This document shows, one piece after another, positions 24,059-33,846 of a stretch of 64,000 nt of DNA. Where the stretch lies: assembly GCF_900110995.1 (NCBI RefSeq), contig NZ_FOJF01000001.1, forward strand, positions 327,199-391,198, read 5' to 3'. Source of the stretch: Chitinophaga sp. YR573 (GTDB lineage: Bacteria; Bacteroidota; Bacteroidia; Chitinophagales; Chitinophagaceae). The notes under the pieces were generated by a model that was given only the letters and a program-made list of their open reading frames with translations, did not search any database and was not told the DNA's origin. Numbering within the stretch: position 1 is the first letter of the stretch; each line of letters opens with the position of its first letter. The translations under genes were made by a program, and so were the position numbers.

Positions 24059-26853
24059 TAACTGAATAACTGTTGAAGTGGTATGATAAATTCTATACGC
24101 TGCTTCGCATTATCAGAAGGGTCCTGATCAAATAAGTGGCTGAAACGTACGCCGAAACTAAAGGGCAGTATGTTGCCAATCTTTGTATCAAAGAACATTT
24201 CTGCACCCGCAGAACTATATCTGTTATTGATCTTATCAATATAATCATACGCCCTGCTGTAATCATAGAACACATTTCCTCTTATTCTCATGATGTATAA
24301 CATCTGTGCAAAGCCCCAGTCGGGATATGCAATAGGGAAATGATAGTTAGCCCCCAGCTTATAAACATGTGAATAGAAAGGTGTGTTATATCCCCTTGCA
24401 TACACGAAGTTATCTGAGAAAGAATACCTGCGCATCGTATCCCTTTGCTGGTAAGCAGCATTTAACACAATACTGTGATTAGGAGAAAATCCCGGCAGGT
24501 AAAGATCCAGTCTGGCAAGAAACTGTTCTGAATATACACTGCTTAAAGAATGATTGTATTGTGCTACGAAATACTGACCAAAATGAGAGAAGATATTCTG
24601 CTGCCCTTTGATACGGAAATTGGTGAATACAAATGTATTACCCAGGTACTGTAAGTTAGGGTTGGTGAACTTGAAATTCCCGCGTGGGTATCTGTACAGG
24701 TTGTGGTAAGTAGATGTGAGTGACATCGTACGTCCATATAAACCGGAAGAAATATTCAGCGGAATAGTGATCCCTGCATGTACATCAGTTTCATCCCAGT
24801 ATAAACGTCCTCTGCTACTGAATAAATCTGAGCGGTTGAATGTATAGGAAGCCCCTGCCTGTAAATATGGGAACCAGCCACCAAACAACATATTAGCACT
24901 TATAGCGGAGCTCCCTTCATTGCGGTTATATACATAACCGATGCTGGTGCTGGTAGTATTCAGGATGTTATTACCAATTAAAGAGAGGCTGTATGTAGGA
25001 TCATAAAAAGCAGGGATCCAGCTATGGAACTTGAAGAACTGGAATGCCTGCGGATACTTCTTTACCGGGAAAAGATCATGTGGTGTTTTAGCGAGTATGC
25101 TGCCACCTTCCTGTAAATCCGGGCGTAGCCAGGCGCTGTGATAATTACGGCCGGTATCGATGGATTCCCATGACTGTGGCGTCTCATAGAGTTTATATCC
25201 TTTGCTGGTAAAGCCGGTATATGCTATTTCCTGTGTGGCAGGATCTATGGCAGCATGCAGTACACCGTTCGCGTTTTTAGTCACCTGATATACTTTCTTA
25301 TCCGACTGCGTTACAGCGTATACATTATCTACATCTTTATAAGAAGCCGTGTAATAAATGGTATCATGTTGTACTTCGGGAATACCCAGTACTGTGTATT
25401 TGAAAGGCGTGAGCTGTTCTGTTTCTCCTGTTGTTACAGACTGGCGGATCATAGCCATTTGTCCCAGCTGATTACGAACATTACTGATGATGTATTGTTC
25501 ATCCGAAGAGAACTTTGGATAAGTGTAATACCAGTTGTTTGGATTGGGTAAAGTCGTTTGTACTTTACCGGTTTCTCCGTCCAGCAGTTGTAAACTAAAC
25601 TGTTGGGAAGGGAGTGTCAATACGGCTACGATACGTTTGCCGTCTGCGGTAATATCCGGAGAGAAATACCTTGTACCATGAGTGATGGTGGTGCTATGCC
25701 CTGTGGCTGTATTATACAGGCGGATGATGGAATAGTCTTTCCATGACCAGCGGGGATGGAAGCGGGCTTCTGTCCATATGATCCTGCCATTGCGGTAGCT
25801 GAAATAGTCGTCGAAGTTAACACCGGGGCGGGTAATGAGTTTTTGTTTACCGCTGCTGTCCAAGAGGAAAAACCCAGGGACTTTATTGTAAGCATCTTTG
25901 TAGACGAGCCATTCTCCGGGTTTTACGGCGTAAACGTATTTATAGTTGGTAACTGTTTTAGCTGTTGGTATTAACAGCTTTCCGGGAACGCTGTTTTCTT
26001 TGGCGTAATTGTTCCAGATGGGCTGGTATTCCTGTAGCATAGCCTCATAGAAGCCGGTGATATTTTTACCGGTACGTCTTTTCAGGCTTTGGGAGAAGGG
26101 GTAGAATAATCCTTTATAACGCACGGCATCTGTGGTAACGTCTTTCCAGAAGGTACGGCCATAATGTTCACGTCCGTAAACGCTCATCAGGTAGCCGAGG
26201 TTATAGTGATTGGGCATATAATCTACATAAGAACCGTTGCGGATTTTCATGTAGCTGTAGTTCTTTTTTTCTAATGAGAAGGCTCTGAACCCGTCGAAGA
26301 AAGATGGCAGTCGTCCTCTTCCCTGAGGGCTGAGGGCTGTTTCCATGGTAACGGCATCTCCTTCCCAGAACCAGTTAGGGACGGCTATGTTCGTAACAGC
26401 AGCCTGTCCCATTTCACCCAGTACATAGGAGGCTACTTTGGATACCCCCTGGCGGAAGTTACTGTTCTGCAGTACGTGGCGGTATTCATGTACGGCCAGT
26501 TGTTCTTCCCAGTTCAGTGATCCGAGGTCTGTTGATGATGGAGGTGGTGTAAGGTAAAATTCTGAGCGGAAAGGCCCCAGTTGCACATATCCGTTAGATT
26601 CCAGTGTCTGGTTCTGCAATACGATGTTTACTTTCTTTTGCAGGTCACCTATAGACGGGCGGGTGTATCTGTTGATGTATTGTACAAGGTTTGCCACCCG
26701 TTGTCCCTGTGCTTCCAGTCCTTTCGGAAAGATAATACGAACGGTATCAGTATTGATCTGGTTCCATTTCATAGATGGAGGGTTGCCACCAAACGTCTGT
26801 GCGAGTAAGGTTGCAGGGAATAGTACCAGGAGGAGACACGTTAAAGCTCTCAT
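24055..26853 (-). CDS. peptidase MA-like / beta-propeller / outer membrane barrel fusion protein
   Basis: A 932-residue exported protein with three parts. After a signal peptide (MRALTCLLLVLFPATLLAQ) an N-terminal domain has a gluzincin motif, H122-E-Y-R-H126 (LAVHEYRHVLQN), and a downstream NWFWEGDAVTMET with E164 as likely third zinc ligand, as in peptidase-MA proteins. Residues of about 320-600 carry TolB/WD40-like propeller repeats (DITADGKRIVAVLTLPS, KFSSDEQYIISNVRNQLG). The C-terminal 300 residues are amphipathic strands ending in IEFIIPLQQLFSY, like a surface-antigen barrel with a terminal aromatic. Function is unknown; membrane-anchored proteolysis is the inference. ATG at 26853 is preferred over an upstream TTG because the signal peptide begins there. 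Confidence 0.75.
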   Translation of the reverse strand: MRALTCLLLVLFPATLLAQTFGGNPPSMKWNQINTDTVRIIFPKGLEAQGQRVANLVQYINRYTRPSIGDLQKKVNIVLQNQTLESNGYVQLGPFRSEFYLTPPPSSTDLGSLNWEEQLAVHEYRHVLQNSNFRQGVSKVASYVLGEMGQAAVTNIAVPNWFWEGDAVTMETALSPQGRGRLPSFFDGFRAFSLEKKNYSYMKIRNGSYVDYMPNHYNLGYLMSVYGREHYGRTFWKDVTTDAVRYKGLFYPFSQSLKRRTGKNITGFYEAMLQEYQPIWNNYAKENSVPGKLLIPTAKTVTNYKYVYAVKPGEWLVYKDAYNKVPGFFLLDSSGKQKLITRPGVNFDDYFSYRNGRIIWTEARFHPRWSWKDYSIIRLYNTATGHSTTITHGTRYFSPDITADGKRIVAVLTLPSQQFSLQLLDGETGKVQTTLPNPNNWYYTYPKFSSDEQYIISNVRNQLGQMAMIRQSVTTGETEQLTPFKYTVLGIPEVQHDTIYYTASYKDVDNVYAVTQSDKKVYQVTKNANGVLHAAIDPATQEIAYTGFTSKGYKLYETPQSWESIDTGRNYHSAWLRPDLQEGGSILAKTPHDLFPVKKYPQAFQFFKFHSWIPAFYDPTYSLSLIGNNILNTTSTSIGYVYNRNEGSSAISANMLFGGWFPYLQAGASYTFNRSDLFSSRGRLYWDETDVHAGITIPLNISSGLYGRTMSLTSTYHNLYRYPRGNFKFTNPNLQYLGNTFVFTNFRIKGQQNIFSHFGQYFVAQYNHSLSSVYSEQFLARLDLYLPGFSPNHSIVLNAAYQQRDTMRRYSFSDNFVYARGYNTPFYSHVYKLGANYHFPIAYPDWGFAQMLYIMRIRGNVFYDYSRAYDYIDKINNRYSSAGAEMFFDTKIGNILPFSFGVRFSHLFDQDPSDNAKQRIEFIIPLQQLFSY

Positions 26854-26894
26854 AACTTTGCTGTAGGTATAAACAAACAATATACGCAAATAAT

Positions 26895-26939
26895 GCAGAA
26901 CGCTTTATGCAAAACGATTAATTGCAGAAAGCGTTCTGC
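26895..26939. repeat. 12-bp inverted repeat in the leader of the propeller-barrel gene
   Basis: GCAGAACGCTTT at 26895-26906 and AAAGCGTTCTGC at 26928-26939, with a 21-nt spacer that also contains TGCAA/TTGCA. There is no T run, so it is not a clear terminator. Confidence 0.6.
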
Positions 26940-26969
26940 GTAAGCTCTGTATTTGTAGAAAACATAATA

Positions 26970-27127
26970 GGCTCCGTTAGGAGCCCCGTGTTTGTAGAAA
27001 ATGTATAAATCAATTTAATTTGACTCCGTTAGGAGTCCCCTTCTAACTCGTAAATAGGGGACTCCTAACGGAGTCTATTGTGGAGAAGATAGATTGTTGC
27101 TACAAACACGGAGCTCCTAACGGAGCT
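26970..27127. repeat. REP-like nested palindrome cluster
   Basis: Four 16-bp palindromic units with the core CTCCGTTAGGAG: 26970-26985 and 27022-27037 in one orientation, 27060-27075 and 27112-27127 in the other. The inner pair forms a 19-bp perfect stem (27022-27040 with 27057-27075). The outer pair extends through GTGTTTGTAG/CTACAAACAC to 28 bp with two mismatches. The same units occur at 55402-55516, so this is a dispersed family. Confidence 0.85.
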
Positions 27128-27144
27128 TAATTAAAGATATCAGA

Positions 27145-28578
27145 TCAGCACTCTGGAAGGCTAATAGGGATGTTAACGGCCAGGCCGCCATCGGAAGTTT
27201 CCTTGTATTTGCTGTTCATATCCAGTGCAGTTTCCCACATGGTTTTTACAACAGCATCCAGGGATACTTTGGCCAGTTCGGGGTTGCTTTGCAATGCCAG
27301 CTGGGAAGCTGTGATCGCTTTGATAGCCCCCATCGTATTACGTTCTATACAAGGTACCTGCACCAGGCCTCCAATAGGATCGCAGGTAAGGCCAAGGTGG
27401 TGCTCCATCGCAATTTCCGCTGCCATCAGCACCTGTCGCTGAGAGCCACCCAGGCATTCAGTAAGCGCCGCTGCTGCCATAGCAGAAGATACCCCGATTT
27501 CAGCCTGGCAACCGCCCATTGCTGCGGAGATAGTAGAGCGTTTCTTAAAGATGCTGCCTATTTCAGATGCCGTAAGCATAAACTGGATAATCTTGTCTTC
27601 GGAGTACCCATCGCAGAAGATGATGAAGTACTGTAATACTGCGGGGATCACACCGGCAGCACCATTGGTAGGTGCTGTTACCACACGTCCAAAGGACGCA
27701 TTTTCTTCATTTACCGCCAGGGCAAAACAGCTCACCCAGTCCAGCGTATAGGCAAAGTGGTTACCACCCTGCCGGATAGCCGTTACCCAGGAGTCATAGT
27801 CTGAATAGGCAGTGCCTTTGATCAGTCTTTTGTTAAGCGCTGCCGCACGACGGGCAACTTTTAGTCCGCCCGGGAGTTCGCCTGCTGTATGAGAACCCCG
27901 GAAAGTGCATTCTTTCATCACTTTCCATATACTGAGAATACCATTTCTTGTTTCTTCTTCTGAACGCCAGGCATGCTCATTTTCCATTACCAGTTCGGAA
28001 ATAGAGTAACCGGTTTTGATACAAAACTGTAACAGCTGACGAGCAGTATCTATCGGGAAAGGTAAATCCACCTGTGGGGTATTTCTCCCTTTCTCCTCTC
28101 CTTCTCTTACTACAAAACCACCACCAATAGAGTAATAGGTAACAGCCTGTTGTTCACCGTCCAGGAAAGTTACCAGGAAAGTAAGGGCATTGGGATGGAA
28201 GGGCAGGGATTCTTCGTAGAGGAAAGTAATATCTTCCAGAGGATCGAATGTAACCGGTTGGCTACCACCCAGTAACATGGTTTTATTACGGCGGATATTA
28301 TCAGTTTTTTCGTTGATCTGGTTTACATCAAATGTAACAGGATCATCTCCGCAGAGACCAAGGAGAACAGCGATATCCGTACCATGTCCATGGCCGGTTT
28401 TGGCCAGCGATCCGTATAATAAAACGCTTACATGCTCTACAGTGGATAGTTGGCGTCCGTTCTGCTGTATTTCCTGCAGGAATTGGAGAGCTGCCCGCCA
28501 CGGACCTAATGTGTGAGAACTGGAAGGACCTACTCCAATTTTAAAGATGTCGAATACCGAAATACATTCGTGTGCCAC
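27145..28578 (-). CDS. sdaA: L-serine dehydratase (L-serine ammonia-lyase)
   Basis: A 477-residue iron-sulfur enzyme that converts L-serine to pyruvate and ammonia. The N-terminal beta domain has the family start [20 protein letters not shown] and a SSSHT signature; the C-terminal alpha domain has [31 protein letters not shown] and [16 protein letters not shown], whose cysteines are the likely 4Fe-4S ligands. Both halves are fused, as in E. coli SdaA, rather than split into two subunits as in Bacillus. The first codon is GTG; no ATG is near the start. A perfect-consensus promoter lies upstream. Confidence 0.95.
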   Translation of the reverse strand: MAHECISVFDIFKIGVGPSSSHTLGPWRAALQFLQEIQQNGRQLSTVEHVSVLLYGSLAKTGHGHGTDIAVLLGLCGDDPVTFDVNQINEKTDNIRRNKTMLLGGSQPVTFDPLEDITFLYEESLPFHPNALTFLVTFLDGEQQAVTYYSIGGGFVVREGEEKGRNTPQVDLPFPIDTARQLLQFCIKTGYSISELVMENEHAWRSEEETRNGILSIWKVMKECTFRGSHTAGELPGGLKVARRAAALNKRLIKGTAYSDYDSWVTAIRQGGNHFAYTLDWVSCFALAVNEENASFGRVVTAPTNGAAGVIPAVLQYFIIFCDGYSEDKIIQFMLTASEIGSIFKKRSTISAAMGGCQAEIGVSSAMAAAALTECLGGSQRQVLMAAEIAMEHHLGLTCDPIGGLVQVPCIERNTMGAIKAITASQLALQSNPELAKVSLDAVVKTMWETALDMNSKYKETSDGGLAVNIPISLPEC

Positions 28579-28595
28579 GTGGTTCGTAATTTGAA

Positions 28596-28629
28596 CAAAT
28601 TTAGTGTATTCCGGGTATGAAATGACAAA
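28596..28629 (-). promoter_or_regulatory. predicted promoter of sdaA
   Basis: On the minus strand TTTG (28626-28629), 22 nt, TAAATTTG (28596-28603). The -33 element touches the upstream gene's terminator stem. Confidence 0.55.
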
Positions 28630-28651
28630 TCCCGGTACTGTGTACCGGGAT
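28629..28651 (-). terminator. hairpin after the FKBP-type lipoprotein gene
   Basis: A 10-bp perfect stem (ATCCCGGTAC) with a 3-nt loop, followed by a weak T-rich stretch on the minus strand. Confidence 0.6.
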
Positions 28652-28673
28652 CTGACTATTATATTATTTTAGC

Positions 28674-29159
28674 TTACAACGGATTCTTCAGGTCTGTCAT
28701 CTCAATATCAAATATCAGGATAGAATTTGCAGGTATGCCTGGTTGTGCCTGTCTGCCATATGCCCAGTAAGAAGGCAGATACAATGTTATTTTACCACCC
28801 TTGGTGATCTTTGTTAATCCAAACTGCCAGCCACCTATTAATCCACTATAAGTAAACGTGCGGGGAGTAGTACCTGTAGAATCAAATACGGTACTGTCTG
28901 CCATCAGGCGACCTGTATACAATACATTTACTGTTGTTCCAAAATACTTTACGCTGTCTACGCCGTTACCTGGTACTGTAACATTGTAGTAAATCCCTGT
29001 AGCAGTGTCCAGCGTAGCTACCAGGTGATGTGTATCGATATAGGCCTTAATAGTAGCCACATCCGCCTTCAGCTGTGGACTGGCATCATAGTCTTTATCC
29101 TTTTTACACGCTGCCAGTAATACGAGGAATAATCCGCTCAACAGTACTAATTTTCTCAT
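28674..29159 (-). CDS. FKBP-type peptidyl-prolyl isomerase lipoprotein
   Basis: A 161-residue lipoprotein with lipobox VLLAAC and an acylated cysteine at C18. The FKBP domain runs from about 70 to the end: VNVLYTGRLMADSTVFDSTG has the Y and F-D core residues, GLIGGWQFGLTKITKGGKIT has the active-site tryptophan, and PSYWAYGRQAQPGIPANSIL has the YG and I-P-x-N-S pattern. Key residues are mostly intact, so isomerase activity is likely; it would help folding in the periplasm. It follows a related, more degenerate gene by 31 nt and precedes sdaA. Confidence 0.9.
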   Translation of the reverse strand: MRKLVLLSGLFLVLLAACKKDKDYDASPQLKADVATIKAYIDTHHLVATLDTATGIYYNVTVPGNGVDSVKYFGTTVNVLYTGRLMADSTVFDSTGTTPRTFTYSGLIGGWQFGLTKITKGGKITLYLPSYWAYGRQAQPGIPANSILIFDIEMTDLKNPL

Positions 29160-29190
29160 GACTTTTTGATATAATAAATAATGAAGTTAC

Positions 29191-29670
29191 TTATTTGAAA
29201 TCTACTACTTCTATCTCACAAACGAGGATAGAATTGGCTGCAATAATATTGCCTACCGCTTCATCGCCGAAGGCAAGCGGGGAAGGAATGATTGTAAAGA
29301 TCTTACCCCCTTTCCCTATTTTCTGTAATACTATCTGCCAGCCCACGATATGGTCTTTCAATTTGCGTCCGTCGAAGTTGGTACTACCAAAAGAAGCATC
29401 CAGCAGGCTATCCTGAATATTACTACGGGAATAAATGATGGTAGGAACGGAATTGAGGGTCATGTGAACAGAATCCCCTGGTTCCTGGATTTTGTAATAC
29501 AGACCGCTGGAATCCTTTACCATATCGGTAAGGCCATGAGCTTCAATGTATGCCCGGATAATTACATCCTCTTTATAAAGCGTTTCCAGTGCATCCATCT
29601 CAGACGAATCTGATTTGGAACAACCTGACAAGAGCAGTAATAAGAGACAATAGCGTAAAATTACCTTCAT
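29191..29670 (-). CDS. degenerate FKBP-like lipoprotein
   Basis: A 159-residue lipoprotein (lipobox LLSGC, with the ATG at 29670 giving a compact signal peptide; an in-frame upstream start at 29697 would bury it). The FKBP fold is recognisable from GWQIVLQKIGKGGKIFTIIP and the end AANSILVCEIEVVDF. However, the catalytic F-D pair is replaced by L-D (DSLLDASFGS) and the conserved Y of the YG turn by F (LAFGDE), so activity may be reduced or lost. It is probably a duplicate of the next FKBP lipoprotein gene, with which it forms a pair, and it begins 106 nt after the groEL stop on the same strand. Confidence 0.8.
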   Translation of the reverse strand: MKVILRYCLLLLLLSGCSKSDSSEMDALETLYKEDVIIRAYIEAHGLTDMVKDSSGLYYKIQEPGDSVHMTLNSVPTIIYSRSNIQDSLLDASFGSTNFDGRKLKDHIVGWQIVLQKIGKGGKIFTIIPSPLAFGDEAVGNIIAANSILVCEIEVVDFK

Positions 29671-29717
29671 GACAGTATAACGGCTAAAAAAGGGCAAAGT
29701 TACAGCTAAATAAATGG

Positions 29718-29752
29718 AAAAGGGAGAAAGGCAAATGCCGTTTCTCCCTTTT
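29718..29752 (-). terminator. intrinsic terminator of groEL
   Basis: A 12-bp stem (AAAAGGGAGAAA/TTTCTCCCTTTT), extended by GGC/GCC at the top, with a T run on the minus strand. Confidence 0.85.
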
Positions 29753-29776
29753 GGATATTTTTCAGAAGTACTGATA

Positions 29777-31435
<1,659 letters not shown>

Positions 31436-31464
31436 TTAAGATTTCTTGGGTTCAGCCTGTTTAA

Positions 31465-31746
31465 TTAAACAATTGCTAAAATGTCAGATTCACGCATGAT
31501 TAAGTAATCATCTCCTTCGATACTGATCTCGGTACCGGAGTACTTGCCGTATAATACAGTATCGCCCACTTTAACAGTTACCGGTTCATCTTTTTTACCA
31601 GGACCTGCAGCAACTACAGTACCTCTCTGTGGTTTCTCTTTTGCAGTATCCGGGATGATGATACCACCAGCAGTTTTCTCTTCAGCAGCTGCGGGTTTCA
31701 CGATCACCCTGTCAGCCAAGGGTTTAATACTTAAATCTTTTGCCAT
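31465..31746 (-). CDS. groS: co-chaperonin GroES
   Basis: The 93-residue lid of GroEL. It contains the start [23 protein letters not shown] with the mobile loop, the roof region and [14 protein letters not shown] followed by [13 protein letters not shown]. The length is normal (about 95). It is the first gene of the groES-groEL operon and is preceded by an exact Bacteroidetes consensus promoter with a leader of about 85-90 nt, long enough for post-transcriptional control. Confidence 0.98.
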   Translation of the reverse strand: MAKDLSIKPLADRVIVKPAAAEEKTAGGIIIPDTAKEKPQRGTVVAAGPGKKDEPVTVKVGDTVLYGKYSGTEISIEGDDYLIMRESDILAIV

Positions 31747-31840
31747 ATAATTATACTTTTTAAAAAGGTAAGTTGAGTATTATGCACTGAGGCCCTCGAT
31801 AATTGTGCCAAGGCACTTTTCGGGTCAAATTTTCAGTTAT

Positions 31841-31871
31841 CAAATATAGCTTTCTTATGCTCACTGACAAA
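31841..31871 (-). promoter_or_regulatory. predicted promoter of groES-groEL
   Basis: On the minus strand TTTG (31868-31871), 19 nt, TATATTTG (31841-31848): exact in both elements. No CIRCE (TTAGCACTC inverted repeat) is found between it and groES. Confidence 0.65.
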
Positions 31872-31947
31872 AATGCCATTTTTTCAGACAAAACCTGACA
31901 CGATCATTTAATGGCTTGTTAAAACAATATGTACCGGCAGCGGAAAG

Positions 31948-31977
31948 TTTGGAGTTCAGTTTTTTTCCCTAGCTTTG
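31948..31977 (+). promoter_or_regulatory. predicted promoter of nusB
   Basis: TTTG (31948-31951), 18 nt, TAGCTTTG (31970-31977), exact in both elements. Transcription starting about 31982 excludes any start codon at 31975 and fixes the nusB start at 32005. Confidence 0.6.
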
Positions 31978-32004
31978 CGGCCTCATACAGTTCTTGATTA
32001 TAAG

Positions 32005-32934
32005 ATGATTAGTAGAAGAAATATCCGGGTTAAGGTGATGCAAACCCTTTATGCCCTGGAAACGATGGAGCCAGGTACAATAAAGCCAGGTGCGGCAACC
32101 AGCCTGTTGAATGAGAAGCTGGACCAGACCAGTCAGATCTTTACTTATTTACTCTATTGCCTGACGCAGGTGGCTCAGTATGCTGAGACAGATTCCCAGG
32201 CAAGAGCATCCAAGCACCTCCCTTCTGCTGCAGATCTGCGGGTGAACACAAAAATCGCCGGCAACGAATTCATTTTTCAGATTATTAATGATAAAGGCTT
32301 CCAGGTAAACCTGGAGCAGTGGAAGCTCAAATTCCTGCCCGAGCCGGATATGTTGCGGAAACTGTACAACGAGCTGGCAGCATCTGATACCTACAAGACT
32401 TATATACAGGACCCTGCCCGTACTAAAGCTGCGGAAAAGGAAATCATCGAATTCCTGTATAAAGAGATCATGTCAAAAAGCGAATTGTTCTTACAGCATA
32501 TGGAAGACAGCTTCCTGCACTGGGGTGACGATGAGGAGATGATGACCCTCCTGATTGCCAACTACATGCATAAGCCACACCTGTTCAACTTCCTGCAGCT
32601 TATCAGTAAGGAAAAGCTGGACTATGCAAAAGAACTGCTGCTGACAGTGCTTGATAAGAAAGACTACTGCCTGGAACTGATCAAGCCTAAATTACAGAAC
32701 TGGGATCCGGAACGTATCGCTGCGGTAGATATGCTGCTGATGGAAATGGGTGTATGTGAATTCCTCTACTTCCCTACTATTCCTACTAAGGTGACAATCA
32801 ATGAGTATATAGACCTGGCCAAGGCATACAGCACCCCTCAGAGCGGGCAGTTTGTAAATGGTATCCTGGATAATATACTAAAAGACCTTGATGCGTCTAA
32901 CCAGATAAAGAAGGTTGACCGTACAAAAAAATAG
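32005..32934 (+). CDS. nusB: transcription antitermination protein NusB, long Bacteroidetes form
   Basis: A 309-residue protein that binds boxA RNA with NusE/S10 during rRNA antitermination. The C-terminal about 130 residues hold the NusB fold: LQLISKEKLDYAKELLLTVL, NWDPERIAAVDMLLMEMGVCEFLYFPTIP with the conserved I-x-x-x-x-Y-I-D pattern (INEYIDLAKAYS) and SGQFVNGILDNI. The N-terminus begins with ISRRNIRVKVMQTLYALE, typical of Bacteroidetes NusB, and is followed by an extra about 100 residues absent from the 140-residue E. coli protein. ATG at 32005 is supported by the promoter position. Confidence 0.92.
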   Translation: MISRRNIRVKVMQTLYALETMEPGTIKPGAATSLLNEKLDQTSQIFTYLLYCLTQVAQYAETDSQARASKHLPSAADLRVNTKIAGNEFIFQIINDKGFQVNLEQWKLKFLPEPDMLRKLYNELAASDTYKTYIQDPARTKAAEKEIIEFLYKEIMSKSELFLQHMEDSFLHWGDDEEMMTLLIANYMHKPHLFNFLQLISKEKLDYAKELLLTVLDKKDYCLELIKPKLQNWDPERIAAVDMLLMEMGVCEFLYFPTIPTKVTINEYIDLAKAYSTPQSGQFVNGILDNILKDLDASNQIKKVDRTKK

Positions 32935-32943
32935 TTATTTTTG
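32914..32943 (+). promoter_or_regulatory. candidate internal promoter before the DUF1573 gene
   Basis: GTTG (32914-32917), 18 nt, TATTTTTG (32936-32943, exact -7). It overlaps the nusB stop. Confidence 0.4.
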
Positions 32944-32961
32944 AGGTTAATGCATCTAAAT

Positions 32962-33393
32962 ATGAAAAAGCTATTCTTTATACTTGCCTGCGGCAGCCTG
33001 TTTCTGGGCGCATGCGGCTCAAATAACGGCAAAGGCGGCGATCAACAGAGTGCTGCTACCGATACAACAAAAGGTACTGCGAAAATCTCCTTTGAAGAAC
33101 CAGTTCATAACTTTGGGAATGTTACGCAGGGAGAGAAGGTGGAATATTCATTCAAATTCACCAATACCGGTGACAGAGACCTGCTGATTACGGATGCAAG
33201 TTCCAGCTGTGGCTGTACTGTACCTGACTGGCCTAAAGAGCCTGTAAGACCCGGAAAAAGCGCTTATATGAAAGTAGTATTCAACAGTGCCGGCAAAGAA
33301 GGCTTCACTGAAAAGGAAATTACGATCAAAGCGAATACTAATCCGCCGGTAGTACAGGGACCTAAAATACAATGTACTGTGATCAAGCAGTAA
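32962..33393 (+). CDS. DUF1573 domain lipoprotein
   Basis: A 143-residue lipoprotein (lipobox FLGAC, about C18) with one DUF1573 immunoglobulin-like domain: FEEPVHNFGNVTQGEKVEYS, FKFTNTGDRDLLITD, then ASSSCGCTVPDWPKEPV, in which the conserved C-G-C pair sits, and SAYMKVVFNSAGKEGF. This is one of the most common domains in Bacteroidetes; the role in the envelope is unknown. It lies between nusB and yajC, a conserved arrangement in the phylum. ATG at 32962 is chosen so that the signal peptide begins with MKKLFF. Confidence 0.88.
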   Translation: MKKLFFILACGSLFLGACGSNNGKGGDQQSAATDTTKGTAKISFEEPVHNFGNVTQGEKVEYSFKFTNTGDRDLLITDASSSCGCTVPDWPKEPVRPGKSAYMKVVFNSAGKEGFTEKEITIKANTNPPVVQGPKIQCTVIKQ

Positions 33394-33424
33394 ACATACA
33401 AAACAACAAATACAAACTAATACA

Positions 33425-33775
33425 ATGTACATGAACAATCTGGGCGTTTTATTGATGCCGACTGCAGGTGCCGGCGGTGGTGGTTCCGCAATGTCTTTAT
33501 TATTTTTCGGGGGTATGATAGTGGTAATGTGGTTATTTATGATCCGCCCTCAGACTAAAAAAGCAAAGCTGCAGAAAGATTTTATCAACAACCTTCGTGA
33601 AGGTGATAAAGTAGTTACTATTGCAGGTATTCACGGTAAGGTGAAAAAGATTTATGATAACAATACATTACAGATAGAAGTTAGTCCGGGTACTTTCTTT
33701 ACCATGGAACGTTCTGCTATCAGTATGGAATATACTTCAGCTCAGCAGAAAGCAGCTGAAACAGCTACAAAATAA
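33425..33775 (+). CDS. yajC: preprotein translocase subunit YajC
   Basis: A 116-residue single-pass inner membrane protein of the SecDF-YajC complex that assists protein export. The N-terminal membrane helix is FFGGMIVVMWLFMIRPQTK, where the I-R-P-Q motif marks the cytoplasmic end, followed by the typical DKVVTIAGIHGKVKKI and VSPGTFFTMERSAIS. The rest is disordered. secDF is in this window but on the other side of the hip cassette, 7 kb away. Confidence 0.94.
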   Translation: MYMNNLGVLLMPTAGAGGGGSAMSLLFFGGMIVVMWLFMIRPQTKKAKLQKDFINNLREGDKVVTIAGIHGKVKKIYDNNTLQIEVSPGTFFTMERSAISMEYTSAQQKAAETATK

Positions 33776-33795
33776 TTGCAGTCTACAGATTGCGC

Positions 33796-33832
33796 ATCCC
33801 AAATTCCCCTGCGGAGTTTGGGATTTTTTTTT
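33796..33832 (+). terminator. intrinsic terminator of the nusB-yajC unit
   Basis: An 8-bp stem (ATCCCAAA/TTTGGGAT) with a 13-nt loop, followed by nine T. coaE begins 15 nt later, so its promoter must be close to or inside this terminator. Confidence 0.85.
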
Positions 33833-33846
33833 GAATTTGCAGCCGT

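Noticed and set aside
31747..31840. CIRCE/HrcA operator before groES
   Set aside because: No TTAGCACTC-N9-GAGTGCTAA-like inverted repeat found; the short GTGCC/GGCAC pair is too small and wrongly placed.
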